A stretch of DNA of 64,000 nucleotides from an uncultured Lactobacillaceae bacterium (lineage in GTDB: Bacteria > Bacillota > Bacilli > Lactobacillales > Lactobacillaceae): contig CALYQJ010000009.1 in NCBI GenBank assembly GCA_945285405.1, positions 16,759 through 80,758 of the forward strand, read 5' to 3'. The position numbers and the translations under genes are program-made. This document shows, in pieces, positions 51,363-61,351 of the stretch. Positions within the stretch are counted from its first letter, which is position 1. Each line of letters starts with the position of its first letter. The notes under the pieces were generated by a model, which saw nothing but the letters and a program-made list of their open reading frames with translations, was not told where the DNA came from and made no database searches.

Positions 51363-52118
51363 ATGAAATTTGAAGAACGGGTCTTAAATGAAAGTTATAA
51401 GTTAACTGAGATGGAAACTGAAATTGTTGATTATATTCAAAAAAATCTCCAAGAAATTGATCATTTTAAAATTCAACAGTTAGCTAAACAATTTTATACT
51501 GTACCTAATACAATTACCCGCTTAAGTCATAAATTGGGTTATAGTGGCTTTTCCGAATTAAAACACGTTATTAAATATGAACAAGAAGAAAAGATTGATC
51601 TGAAAAACAAACCACAGCAAACTTTATTCCGTAATTTGGATTTGATTGATAATCAGCGAGAAGCAATAGTTGCAGAAATGATGTGTAAAGCTAAACAAAT
51701 TCAATTTGTAGCTCGCGGATCGTCAGCTAATGTTATTCAAATTAGTGTTAATAATTTTTATAAAGTGGATCATAAGTCTTATTTTTCAACAAACATTAAT
51801 GAACTTAAAGAAAATCTGACAGAAAGTAAATCTGACTTATATTTTCTTGTTAGTGATACTGAAAATGATTCAAAAATTATTTCTCTAGCGAAATTGATAA
51901 AACAAAAAAAATTGCCAATTGTCTCTTTAACTCATGTTCAAAAAAATCCATTAGCAAATTTAGCTGATCAGCGCTTATTTTGTTTTACTCAAGTTCAAGA
52001 AATAGTCGATGATGATAAATCACAAATAATTGTAGATCAAACACCATTAATGATTATCATGAATAGCCTTTTTCAAACTTATACTCAAAAATTGGGTAAA
52101 GTTTTGCAGCAAGTATAA
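51363..52118 (+). CDS. RpiR-family (HTH + SIS) transcriptional regulator
   Basis: LAKQFYTVPNTITRLSHKLGYSGFSELKHVI; SIS-like ARGSSANVIQISVNNFYKV. Confidence 0.9.
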   Translation: MKFEERVLNESYKLTEMETEIVDYIQKNLQEIDHFKIQQLAKQFYTVPNTITRLSHKLGYSGFSELKHVIKYEQEEKIDLKNKPQQTLFRNLDLIDNQREAIVAEMMCKAKQIQFVARGSSANVIQISVNNFYKVDHKSYFSTNINELKENLTESKSDLYFLVSDTENDSKIISLAKLIKQKKLPIVSLTHVQKNPLANLADQRLFCFTQVQEIVDDDKSQIIVDQTPLMIIMNSLFQTYTQKLGKVLQQV

Positions 52119-52199
52119 CTTTTATGTTTGTTTGTCTCATTGTAAAAAATATTTTTAATAGTTTTAACTAAAAAAATAAGAAAGGATGGGATTAAATTT

Positions 52200-54764
52200 T
52201 TGATAACTGTAAATATTATTCCTCATTTAAGGTGGAATCGCGAAAGTGATTTTTCCGCTGCAAAATCGAAAATATATTTAGCTCATGATTTACGTGAAAT
52301 ATTAGAATTTTTGGAAAAACATCCAGAGTTTCCTAATTATTTACTTGATGGTCAAATGGCCATTGTGGAAGATTATTTGCAACTTTATCCGGAAGATCGA
52401 AATCGTTTGAAAAAATTAGTTCAAGCCGGTCGTTTAAGTATTGGTCCTTGGTATACTCAAACAGATCAAATGATGGTAAGTGGTGAATCATTGGTTCGAA
52501 ACCTTTACTATGGGATTCAAGCAGCAAAAAAAATTGGTCAACCAATGATGATTGGATACGCTCCAAATGCTTTTGGACACTCAGCTCAGCTACCGCAAAT
52601 TTTAAATAATTTTGGTATTAAGAAAGCTATTATTTGGCGAGGAATTTCTAATCGTAATGGCGGTAACAAAGCTGAATTTGTTTGGCAAAGTTCGGGTCAT
52701 TCTCAAGTGACAGTTCAATTATTACCCTTAGGGTATCAAATTGGTAAAAAGTTACCCACTAACCCTCAAGATCTAAAAAAACGAATGGATCAATATTTTA
52801 AAACTTTAGATGAAAAAGCTACAGGTAAAAATGAAATAATTCCTAATGGAGCTAATCAAATGCCAATTCAAAAAAATATTTCTGAAGTTTTAGAACAGTT
52901 GAAAAAGCTTTATCCTAATCGGAAATTTTGCTTAAATTGTTATGAGAAAACTTTTGCTGAACTTGAATCTAAAAATTTATCGCAAGTTCAAGGAGAGTTT
53001 ATTGATGGTCAAAATAATCGTGTTCATCGTACCATTTATTCAACTCGAGCTGATTTAAAAGCTGCTAACACTAGAATCGAAAATAAAATTACTAATCAAT
53101 TAGAACCATTATTGGCTTTAGCTTTTTGTTCAAATTTTACTTATCCTAAACAAACAATGGCTGATATTTGGAAAAAATTGTTAACTAATCATGCTCAGGA
53201 TAGTATGGCCGCTTGCTGTTCTGATCAAGTAAATCAACAAATCAAAACCCGTTATCAAGAAGTAGAAGAAAGTGTTGATCAATTGATTAATTTTTATCAA
53301 CGTAAAATAAGTCAGGGAATAAAAGTAGATCAACAACAGGAAACGCTAGTACTATATAATTCATTGCCACAGTCGCGTGATGCTGTAATTAATTGTTCAT
53401 TACGTTCAAATTTTAAACAATTTAAATTAATAGATTCATCTGGTCAGAGTATCCCTTACCAAATTTTGCATCAAAAGGCGATCCAAATATCTAATCAATC
53501 TTCAAAAGAAATGTATGATTATCAAATTCAATTTGAGCACCATTTAAAAGGTTTGAGTTATGAAGCATTAACCATTGAAGCCGGTAAAAGTAAAAAAGTT
53601 AAAACCGATTTTCCAAGAGTTTCTGTAATTGAAAATAAATATTATCAGATTTTACCAAATGATGATGGTACAGTAGATCTTTTGGTCAAATCAACAGGAC
53701 AAGTTTATGAAAATATTTTGTCTTTAGTTAATGAAGGCGATTGTGGTGATGAATATGATTTTTCACCTTTGGCAGATAATATTCCTCTGCTGTCATCAAT
53801 GCAAGTTCGTTCTTATCATTGGTTTAAAATCACTGATACAAGTGAAGAATTGAGTTTAAATTACCATTGGAAATTACCTAAAAATCTTCAAAGTCGTCAA
53901 AAAAAGCTTTTTGATGGTGGGATGGTTGTAACTTTGAATCTTATTTTGAAGAAGAACGATCCAGTGATTGGCTTGAAATTAAAAATTGCAAGTAATTTAA
54001 GCGACCAGCGAACAAGGCTATTAGTTCCTACTAAAATTAAAAGTAAATTTTCAATTGCAGATAATCAATTCGGTGTAATAAAACGTTCAGTAAACGATAC
54101 GGCATTATTAGATTGGTCGAAAAATAATTGGGAAGAACGTCCTGATCCAATTTATCCATTTTTAACTCATGTTGCTTTGGCTAATGATAGTGAAACAGTC
54201 GGTGTTATTACTAACAGTGTCAAAGAATATCAAGTTGTTGGAGAACAAAATGATACGTTGGCGATTACGCTTTGGCGTAGTGTTGGAAAACTAGGTAAAA
54301 AAGACTTAAGAAGAAGACCTGGACGAGCATCAGGTTATTCGCTTCAAACTCCTGATTCGCAAATGCATGGGTTAATTCAATTTGATTTGGGGTTAGTTTA
54401 TCTTCCTGGTGATTATCAAACTACTAATTTACCAATTATAGCTAAGAGTTACTTAACTCCAGTGATGACTTTTAATGAAGCTGAGGATTCACGGATAAAA
54501 TTGAATCCAGTAAATAAGACATTACCTTTAAGTAAAAGTTTAGGTCAAATTAAATTATCTGGGGTAGTTGTGAGTACCGTTAAAGTTGCTGAAGATCTAT
54601 CAGGAATTGTTGTGCGTTTATTTAATACCAATTCAGAAGTTGTAAAAGTAAAACTTAGTCCTAAAATACAGCTTTTAGATTTAAATGAGAATCCTAAAAA
54701 GTATAGTAAAGATATAATATTAGAACAAAATGAATTTATTACGATAAAATTATCGAAAAAATAA
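52200..54764 (+). CDS. GH38 alpha-mannosidase-family protein with substituted active site (probable pseudoenzyme)
   Basis: 854 aa with GH38 architecture (LPQILNNFGIKKAIIWRGIS; RVHRTIYSTRADLKAANTRIENKITNQLEP); active-site motifs altered; TTG start. Confidence 0.82.
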   Translation: MITVNIIPHLRWNRESDFSAAKSKIYLAHDLREILEFLEKHPEFPNYLLDGQMAIVEDYLQLYPEDRNRLKKLVQAGRLSIGPWYTQTDQMMVSGESLVRNLYYGIQAAKKIGQPMMIGYAPNAFGHSAQLPQILNNFGIKKAIIWRGISNRNGGNKAEFVWQSSGHSQVTVQLLPLGYQIGKKLPTNPQDLKKRMDQYFKTLDEKATGKNEIIPNGANQMPIQKNISEVLEQLKKLYPNRKFCLNCYEKTFAELESKNLSQVQGEFIDGQNNRVHRTIYSTRADLKAANTRIENKITNQLEPLLALAFCSNFTYPKQTMADIWKKLLTNHAQDSMAACCSDQVNQQIKTRYQEVEESVDQLINFYQRKISQGIKVDQQQETLVLYNSLPQSRDAVINCSLRSNFKQFKLIDSSGQSIPYQILHQKAIQISNQSSKEMYDYQIQFEHHLKGLSYEALTIEAGKSKKVKTDFPRVSVIENKYYQILPNDDGTVDLLVKSTGQVYENILSLVNEGDCGDEYDFSPLADNIPLLSSMQVRSYHWFKITDTSEELSLNYHWKLPKNLQSRQKKLFDGGMVVTLNLILKKNDPVIGLKLKIASNLSDQRTRLLVPTKIKSKFSIADNQFGVIKRSVNDTALLDWSKNNWEERPDPIYPFLTHVALANDSETVGVITNSVKEYQVVGEQNDTLAITLWRSVGKLGKKDLRRRPGRASGYSLQTPDSQMHGLIQFDLGLVYLPGDYQTTNLPIIAKSYLTPVMTFNEAEDSRIKLNPVNKTLPLSKSLGQIKLSGVVVSTVKVAEDLSGIVVRLFNTNSEVVKVKLSPKIQLLDLNENPKKYSKDIILEQNEFITIKLSKK

Positions 54765-54796
54765 AAAAAAAGCTTGCTAAATGCAAGCTTTTTTTA
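54764..54796 (+). terminator. Intrinsic terminator after GH38-family gene
   Basis: AAAGCTTGC-taaat-GCAAGCTTT-TTTT. Confidence 0.85.
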
Positions 54797-54925
54797 TTTG
54801 TGTATAGTTTTGTTACAATAAGAAATAAAATAGAAGTGGAATAGATATTAAAAAAGCTATACTATATTCTCATTAGTTAATTTTTAGGAGAGAAAATTAC
54901 TAACTTTAGGTAGGTTCATTAAGCT

Positions 54926-56677
54926 TTGAATGATAGATCAAAATTAATTAATAAAATTTCTAATTTTAGTTTGAACAAATTTAAAAAGCTACTCAAGGTT
55001 TCTCATCCCCGGTATTTTCATTTATTTGCTGGTATTGTATTAGGAATGATTTCTTCAGGAATTCAATTATTAATTCCTATTTTAGCGCAGTACTTGATTA
55101 ATAGTTTTAAAGAAAGAATAGATTACTGGTTAATTGTTAAAATAGTTGTAATGTTGGTTTTTACAGCAATTTTATCAGCCGGAGCGGGAACAATTTTAGG
55201 AGTTTTTGGCGAAAATGTGGTTGCAAATTTACGTAAAGAACTTTGGCACAAAATTATTGATTTACCCGTGAAGTATTTTGATCAAGTTAAATCAGGTGAT
55301 TTAGCATCTCGTCTTGCTAATGATACAACATTAATTAAAAACTTAATTGCTAACACTTTCCCAAGTGCGTTTTCTTCAATAATTTTAATTATTGGTTCGA
55401 TTATAATGATGTTAATCATGGATTGGAAAATGTCCATAATTATTTTTTTCTGTTTGCCTTTAATTTTCTTAGTTTTGGTTCCTTTAGTACACTTTGGACA
55501 AAATATTGGTCGCAAACGTCAAAATAAATTAGCAGATTTTAATGCTGCAATCAGCGAATCAATGGGAGAAATTCGTTTAGTCAAATCTTCTAATGCAGAA
55601 AATTATGAGCGCCATAAAGGTAATAAGTTAATTAATGAATTAAGGTTAATTGGGCGATATGAAGCAATTTATGATTCAATATTTCCCCCGTTTTTAACTA
55701 CCATTTTAATGTTTTTAATTTTGGGAATTATGGTTTATGGAGTACATCGGGTATCTGTAGGGACAATGACTTTTGGGATGTTGACTTCGTTTGTTCTCTA
55801 TCTTTCTAATTTTATGGCATCAATACCAGTCGTTACTAATTTATTTACTCAAACTGCTAAAGTTTCCGGTTCAACTGATCGAATTAGTGATATTTTACTT
55901 GAAAAGACTGAAGATTTAACTAATGGTATTAAGCAGGATATTTCAGGTCAAACCCTTCGAGCAAAGAATATTTCATTTTCTTACCTTACTAATAAACCAA
56001 TTTTAAAAAATATTTCTTTTAAAGCTAGTCCTAATACTATGGTAGCGTTTGTTGGACCTTCGGGAGGAGGGAAGTCTACAATTTTTTCATTGTTAGAGCG
56101 TTTTTATGAAGTTAATAGTGGCGAAATTGTGATAGGTGATCATAATATTAAAGATTTTAGTTTATTGGATTGGCGACGACAAATTGGTTATGTAGGGCAA
56201 GATTCCCCTCTATTTGCCGATACGATTCGAAATAATTTGGTTTATGGTTTAACTAAAAAATTTGAAGATCAAGAACTCTGGGATAAATTAAAACTAGCAT
56301 TTGCAGAAAAATTTGTGAGTGAGATGCCTGAACAATTAAATACTTTTGTTGGTGAAAGAGGAATAACTATCTCCGGGGGGCAAAGACAACGGTTAGCAAT
56401 TGCGCGTGCATTTTTGCGTGATCCTAAATTATTATTGTTTGATGAAGCAACTGCTAGTTTGGATTCTCAATCTGAAATGAAAATTCAAAATGCCTTAAAA
56501 AATTTAATGCAAGGTCGTACTACTTTAATTATTGCGCATCGTTTAGCTACAATTGTTGATGCAAATATGATTTATTTTGTTGAACATGGTCAAATTACAG
56601 GAGCCGGGACCCATCAAGAATTATTGAGATCTCATGCTTTATATGCTAAGTATGTTCAAGAACAGTTCAAAGCTTAA
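54926..56677 (+). CDS. LmrA/MsbA-like ABC transporter (TM + ATPase half-transporter)
   Basis: GPSGGGKSTIFSLLERFY; TISGGQRQRLAIARAFL; TTG start. Confidence 0.93.
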   Translation: MNDRSKLINKISNFSLNKFKKLLKVSHPRYFHLFAGIVLGMISSGIQLLIPILAQYLINSFKERIDYWLIVKIVVMLVFTAILSAGAGTILGVFGENVVANLRKELWHKIIDLPVKYFDQVKSGDLASRLANDTTLIKNLIANTFPSAFSSIILIIGSIIMMLIMDWKMSIIIFFCLPLIFLVLVPLVHFGQNIGRKRQNKLADFNAAISESMGEIRLVKSSNAENYERHKGNKLINELRLIGRYEAIYDSIFPPFLTTILMFLILGIMVYGVHRVSVGTMTFGMLTSFVLYLSNFMASIPVVTNLFTQTAKVSGSTDRISDILLEKTEDLTNGIKQDISGQTLRAKNISFSYLTNKPILKNISFKASPNTMVAFVGPSGGGKSTIFSLLERFYEVNSGEIVIGDHNIKDFSLLDWRRQIGYVGQDSPLFADTIRNNLVYGLTKKFEDQELWDKLKLAFAEKFVSEMPEQLNTFVGERGITISGGQRQRLAIARAFLRDPKLLLFDEATASLDSQSEMKIQNALKNLMQGRTTLIIAHRLATIVDANMIYFVEHGQITGAGTHQELLRSHALYAKYVQEQFKA

Positions 56678-56713
56678 TGTAAAATTTAATGTTAAATCTT
56701 TTCTAGCATAATA

Positions 56714-56740
56714 TGACAAATGTAATGTAATTTAGTGACA
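56714..56740 (+). promoter_or_regulatory. Candidate regulator-binding direct repeat upstream of ABC/TCS operon
   Basis: TGACA at 56714-56718 and 56736-56740 (22-bp period) next to a possible -35; TATAAC at 56755. Confidence 0.3.
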
Positions 56741-56796
56741 TAGCGCACTTCTTTTATAACACTTCTTTATTTAAAATCCTTAATAAGAGGTGGAAA

Positions 56797-57684
56797 GTGA
56801 AAAAAGTAATTGAAGTTCAAAATTTATATTTTAATTATGGTACAAAAAAAGTTTTAAAGGGATTAAATTTTATCGTTAATCCCGGAGAGATTATTGGATT
56901 ATTAGGCAGTAATGGTGCCGGTAAGACTACGTTGTTGAGTATTTTGCTTGGACTTTTGCCGGCAAATAAAACTACTTGGGTTTTAGAAAAGTCTCCTGGA
57001 TCTAAAAGGGCTAAAGAAAAAATCGGTTCAATGCTCCAAGGTGATTTGATACTCGGTAAAGTTAAAGTTTCAGAAATGTTAAAAGAAACGGCTATTCGTT
57101 ATCCTAATCCCCAGTCGTTGACTAAGATTTTAAATCAAATTAATTTAGTATCAGAGTCAAATAAATATCTTAGTGAACTTTCGGGGGGACAATTACGTCG
57201 AGTAATGTTAGGCATGGCCTTAATTGGTAACCCTGATTTATTATTTTTAGATGAGCCAACTTTAGAAATGGATGTGAAATCGCGGCAAGACTTTTGGAAA
57301 TTAATTCAGCAAATGAAATTATCAGGGAAAACGATCTTATTAAGTAGCCATTATTTAAATGAAATTGAAAACGTAGTTGATCGAATTTTTATTTTACAAA
57401 ATGGTAATTTTATTTTTCAAGGGACTTTTCCTGAGTTGCAATCACTTAATCATGAAACACAACTTAGTTTTAAAACTAAGTTGAGTCCCCAATTTTTTAA
57501 AAATTTACCAGGAGTAAAAAATGTTGAATTGGACCATGATTTAATTAAATTAATCAGTCAAGATGGTGATCAAACTCTTAATGCCTTAAAAAATAATTTG
57601 AGTCAACTTAAACAGATTACTATTGAACGTCAATCACTTGACAATATTTTTATAGAACTTACTAAAAAGGAATCAGTGAAATGA
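56797..57684 (+). CDS. ABC transporter ATP-binding protein
   Basis: LLGSNGAGKTTLLSILLGLL; LSGGQLRRVMLGMALIGNPDLLFLDEPT; GTG start. Confidence 0.94.
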   Translation: MKKVIEVQNLYFNYGTKKVLKGLNFIVNPGEIIGLLGSNGAGKTTLLSILLGLLPANKTTWVLEKSPGSKRAKEKIGSMLQGDLILGKVKVSEMLKETAIRYPNPQSLTKILNQINLVSESNKYLSELSGGQLRRVMLGMALIGNPDLLFLDEPTLEMDVKSRQDFWKLIQQMKLSGKTILLSSHYLNEIENVVDRIFILQNGNFIFQGTFPELQSLNHETQLSFKTKLSPQFFKNLPGVKNVELDHDLIKLISQDGDQTLNALKNNLSQLKQITIERQSLDNIFIELTKKESVK

Positions 57685-58448
57685 AAATCTTTTTGCAACA
57701 ATTAAAATTTGATAGTAAACGAATTGTTTTTCGCAATCAATCTTATATTTTTTTTACGATTTTGTTACCGTTATTTTTTTATGTTTTATATACTAAAATT
57801 TTCAATACGGGACCAACAACTCAAGTTTTAACCTATGCTAAAACTTTTTTGGGAAGTATGGCAGTTTATAGCTTTTTAATTAATGCTATATTTGGTTTAG
57901 CACAACTTTTAAAAAGCGATAAGGATCACAAATATCTAATATGGCTTTATCTCATGCCCAAGGGGTATCTATCTTATTACTTTTCAATTAGTTTAATCAT
58001 GGTAATTATAAATATTTTATCATTAGGAATTTTGGGGTTATGTGCATTTCTAATTAATGGTATTAGTTTCACTATTCAACAATGGCTTTTTTTAATAGGT
58101 GGATTGATGTTAGCTCAAATACCTTCTCTACTTTTAGGGTATGCAGTTTCATTTATTAAAAAACGCGAAACTTTAAGTATTGTGAGTAATTTAATTACTT
58201 TTCCTTTAGCAATTGTGAGTGGTTTATGGTGGCCACTAAGCGTATTACCTAATTGGGCTCAATCAATAGGTAAAATAATGCCAACTTATTTTGCTAATCA
58301 ATGGTTTAATCAAATTATGTTTAATCAACCATTTGTATGGAAAAATTTTTATGGAATTATGTTTTGGATTTTAATTAATATTGTTTTAATTCAAATAGTA
58401 AGATTTTTTGTAAAGAAGCAGGGAATTTTTTTACAAAATGATGAATAA
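57681..58448 (+). CDS. ABC-2 type transporter permease
   Basis: 6 TM-like segments; translationally coupled to ATPase gene. Confidence 0.85.
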   Translation: MKIFLQQLKFDSKRIVFRNQSYIFFTILLPLFFYVLYTKIFNTGPTTQVLTYAKTFLGSMAVYSFLINAIFGLAQLLKSDKDHKYLIWLYLMPKGYLSYYFSISLIMVIINILSLGILGLCAFLINGISFTIQQWLFLIGGLMLAQIPSLLLGYAVSFIKKRETLSIVSNLITFPLAIVSGLWWPLSVLPNWAQSIGKIMPTYFANQWFNQIMFNQPFVWKNFYGIMFWILINIVLIQIVRFFVKKQGIFLQNDE

Positions 58449-59562
58449 AATTCTAAAACTTGATTTTAATTTTTGGCATATTTTTTCTTACATCTGGTTA
58501 ATTTATTTGTTCTATCCAATCCAGAATTATTTACCGGTAAAAAGTAATCATGATTTACTGGGGTTAATTATCCTTGCTTTATTTGTGGTTAGTTATATTT
58601 TAGTTGATAAAAGTAATCGATACTTGAAGTATATGATATTTTTAGAATTAACACTTATTGAATTATTTGTCTTTTTTTCTAATGGATATGGTCTTCAGTT
58701 ATTAATTTATCCAGGTTGGCAAATAAGCTCAATCTTAGGAAATTATTCTCAAAAATATTTTCAGAAATTTTGTAAACTTTATTATTCACTATTAATTATT
58801 GATTTATTAATTTTATTTTTCGTAAAATCGTTAATTTTTAAACAATCTTTTACATTAATAATTATTATTTTTTTTATTTTAATTGCGCCACCCTTAGCTT
58901 ATTCTTTAATTTACAATATAGCTAAAAATCGGCATTTAAATCAAACTAATCGGCGTCTTGAAGCAGTGATTCAACGTGGAGAACGTGATCGAATTGCCCG
59001 TGATTTACACGATACTTTAGGTCAAAGTTTCTCCATGATTACTATTAAAGCAGAGCTAGCAGAAAAACTGTTAGAAAAAAGACCACAACAAGTGGTAGAA
59101 GAACTACGTGATATTGCCCATACTAGTCGTCAAAATTTGCAGTTAGTTCGGGACATTGTTAATGATTTATATCAAAAATCTTTAAGTGAAGTTTTGATCG
59201 AACAGAATAAGAATTTAATAAAAGTTAATTTAGTCTTGGAAACTAAGGGTGAAAGTGAGGCTTTAAAGTGGCCAACAAAAATTCAAAGTGAATTTGCTAG
59301 TGTAATCCCTGAAGCCATTACTAATATTATTCGACATGCTCATGCCAAAAAAGTATTTATGAATTTTATAGAAGAAACCACATTCTATCAGATTACTATT
59401 CATGATGATGGTCATGCTAAGAAATTTGAGCGTGAAGGTTCAAAGGGAATTTATGGGATGACTCAACGTTTAAAAGAAGCTGGTGGTAGGTTAATAATAA
59501 ATCATCAATTTAATGGAACAGATGTAAAGTTTATCCTTTTTAAGGACAATAAAAATGATTAA
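58438..59562 (+). CDS. Sensor histidine kinase (HisKA_3/DesK-LiaS type)
   Basis: RDRIARDLHDTLGQSFSMITIKAELAEKLL; HATPase region. Confidence 0.92.
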   Translation: MMNKILKLDFNFWHIFSYIWLIYLFYPIQNYLPVKSNHDLLGLIILALFVVSYILVDKSNRYLKYMIFLELTLIELFVFFSNGYGLQLLIYPGWQISSILGNYSQKYFQKFCKLYYSLLIIDLLILFFVKSLIFKQSFTLIIIIFFILIAPPLAYSLIYNIAKNRHLNQTNRRLEAVIQRGERDRIARDLHDTLGQSFSMITIKAELAEKLLEKRPQQVVEELRDIAHTSRQNLQLVRDIVNDLYQKSLSEVLIEQNKNLIKVNLVLETKGESEALKWPTKIQSEFASVIPEAITNIIRHAHAKKVFMNFIEETTFYQITIHDDGHAKKFEREGSKGIYGMTQRLKEAGGRLIINHQFNGTDVKFILFKDNKND

Positions 59563-60169
59563 ATTGTATCTAGCTGAAGATCAAAGTATTTTAAATTCAG
59601 CATTGAAACAGTTATTAGATTTAGAAGATGATTTTTCGGTTATTGGTAGTGCTCTCGATGGGTTCAAAGCGTGGAATGATTTATGTTATTTAAAGCCTGA
59701 TATAGCTATTTTAGACATTGAAATGCCAAAATTAAGTGGTTTAGATATAGCGGAAAGAATTCATGATTTGAAGTTACCCATTAAAGTAATTGTTTTAACC
59801 ACTTTTGCACATAAAAGTTACTTTGAACGCGCAGTTAAAGCTCAAGTTTCAGGCTATCTATTAAAAGATATTTCTAGCGAAAAATTGATTGATGTGATTC
59901 ATCAAGCAATGGAAGGTAATACCTTTTACTCACCAGAATTAGTAGTAAATATGATAAGTGTAATTAATAATCCTTTAACTAAAAGAGAAATTGAAATTTT
60001 AAATTTAGCTCAGTCAGGTTTGAATTCGAAGGAAATTGCAACAAAATTATTTTTATCGGATGGTACGGTTCGTAACTATTTTTCTGCAATATTTAGCAAA
60101 TTGGGTGTGCATAATCGAATTGAAGCAATCAATTTAGCTCAAAAGTATAAATGGCTAAAAATTAATTGA
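59555..60169 (+). CDS. NarL/LuxR-type response regulator
   Basis: LKPDIAILDIEMPKLSGL; LTKREIEILNLAQSGLNSKEIATKLFLSDGTVRNY. Confidence 0.94.
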   Translation: MIKLYLAEDQSILNSALKQLLDLEDDFSVIGSALDGFKAWNDLCYLKPDIAILDIEMPKLSGLDIAERIHDLKLPIKVIVLTTFAHKSYFERAVKAQVSGYLLKDISSEKLIDVIHQAMEGNTFYSPELVVNMISVINNPLTKREIEILNLAQSGLNSKEIATKLFLSDGTVRNYFSAIFSKLGVHNRIEAINLAQKYKWLKIN

Positions 60170-60249
60170 TCACTTTTTGTAAGTATAATTAGTTTTATTA
60201 AAAAAAATGTGTAACAATAAAACTAATATAAACAAAAGGGTGAATTATA

Positions 60250-61347
60250 ATGTCAAATTTGCTGGATTATTTACAAAACGTCAATCAGTCATGGCAAAAA
60301 ATACCATTTAATGAAGTAGATGCGTTAATATTGGCCCAAGCTGCTTATTTGGCATACCGACCTTTATTAAAAAATCATTATCATCAATTTAAGGACTTAA
60401 AAAACCAAACAACTTTAATTAGAAAAGCTGTTTCGACAACTTGGTATCCCGAAGAGAATCAAAAATTGATTACTGCATTGGCTCAAAATCAGCGTTTTAG
60501 TGAAATACAATGGTCAGATTTTTGGGAAATAAATGATCATAATACTCAACAGCAGTTCTCGGCTATCACTTTTAAATTACCAAATAATTGTTATTACTTG
60601 TCATTTGGGGGAACCGATGGAACTTTTTTAGGAATTAAAGAGGATTTAAATATGTCTTTCCAAAAAATTGTTCCTTCACAACGTTCCGGTCTCAAATATT
60701 TTAATCAGATTTCTCAAAAATATTCCGGTGAATTTTATTTAGGAGGTCATTCTAAAGGGGGAAATGTTGCTATTTATAGTTTGTTACATGCAAGTTTAGC
60801 GGATCAAGTTCGAATTAAAAAAGTTTTTAATTTTGATGGCCCCGGTTTTGGTAATGATGAAAAAAGTCTGTCGTATAATCAAATAAAAAATAAAGTTAAT
60901 AAATTTGTACCGCAATCTTCAGTAGTTGGGCGGCTCTTAGAGTCACGCCATGACTTTATTGTTGTCAAAAGTTCGGGTAGAGGATTTCATCAGCACGATT
61001 TATTTACTTGGCAAGTTGAAAATCATCATTTGGTAACATTACCAGAAACTGATGCTTTTTCGAATTATGTTAGTCAAACAACAAGTGAAGTTGTGGCTGA
61101 AATTGATGATGAAAATAAAGAATATTATTTGGACTCTTTATATGATTTATTTACTGCTACTGATATAGCTAGTGTAACTGATTTGAAGAAAAATTGGTTG
61201 CCTAATTTAATTGAATTATTAAAAGTAATTAAAGACTCTGATCCCCAACTTCGTAAATCGTGGTTAACCACTACTAAAGATATGGTAATAATTTCCTTTA
61301 AATCAACCAAGATTTTATTTAAGAAAAACAAATATAGGAGTCCTTAA
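60250..61347 (+). CDS. DUF2974/Mbeg1-like alpha/beta hydrolase
   Basis: LGGHSKGGNVAIYSLL nucleophile elbow; VFNFDGPGFG. Confidence 0.85.
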   Translation: MSNLLDYLQNVNQSWQKIPFNEVDALILAQAAYLAYRPLLKNHYHQFKDLKNQTTLIRKAVSTTWYPEENQKLITALAQNQRFSEIQWSDFWEINDHNTQQQFSAITFKLPNNCYYLSFGGTDGTFLGIKEDLNMSFQKIVPSQRSGLKYFNQISQKYSGEFYLGGHSKGGNVAIYSLLHASLADQVRIKKVFNFDGPGFGNDEKSLSYNQIKNKVNKFVPQSSVVGRLLESRHDFIVVKSSGRGFHQHDLFTWQVENHHLVTLPETDAFSNYVSQTTSEVVAEIDDENKEYYLDSLYDLFTATDIASVTDLKKNWLPNLIELLKVIKDSDPQLRKSWLTTTKDMVIISFKSTKILFKKNKYRSP

Positions 61348-61351
61348 ATTT

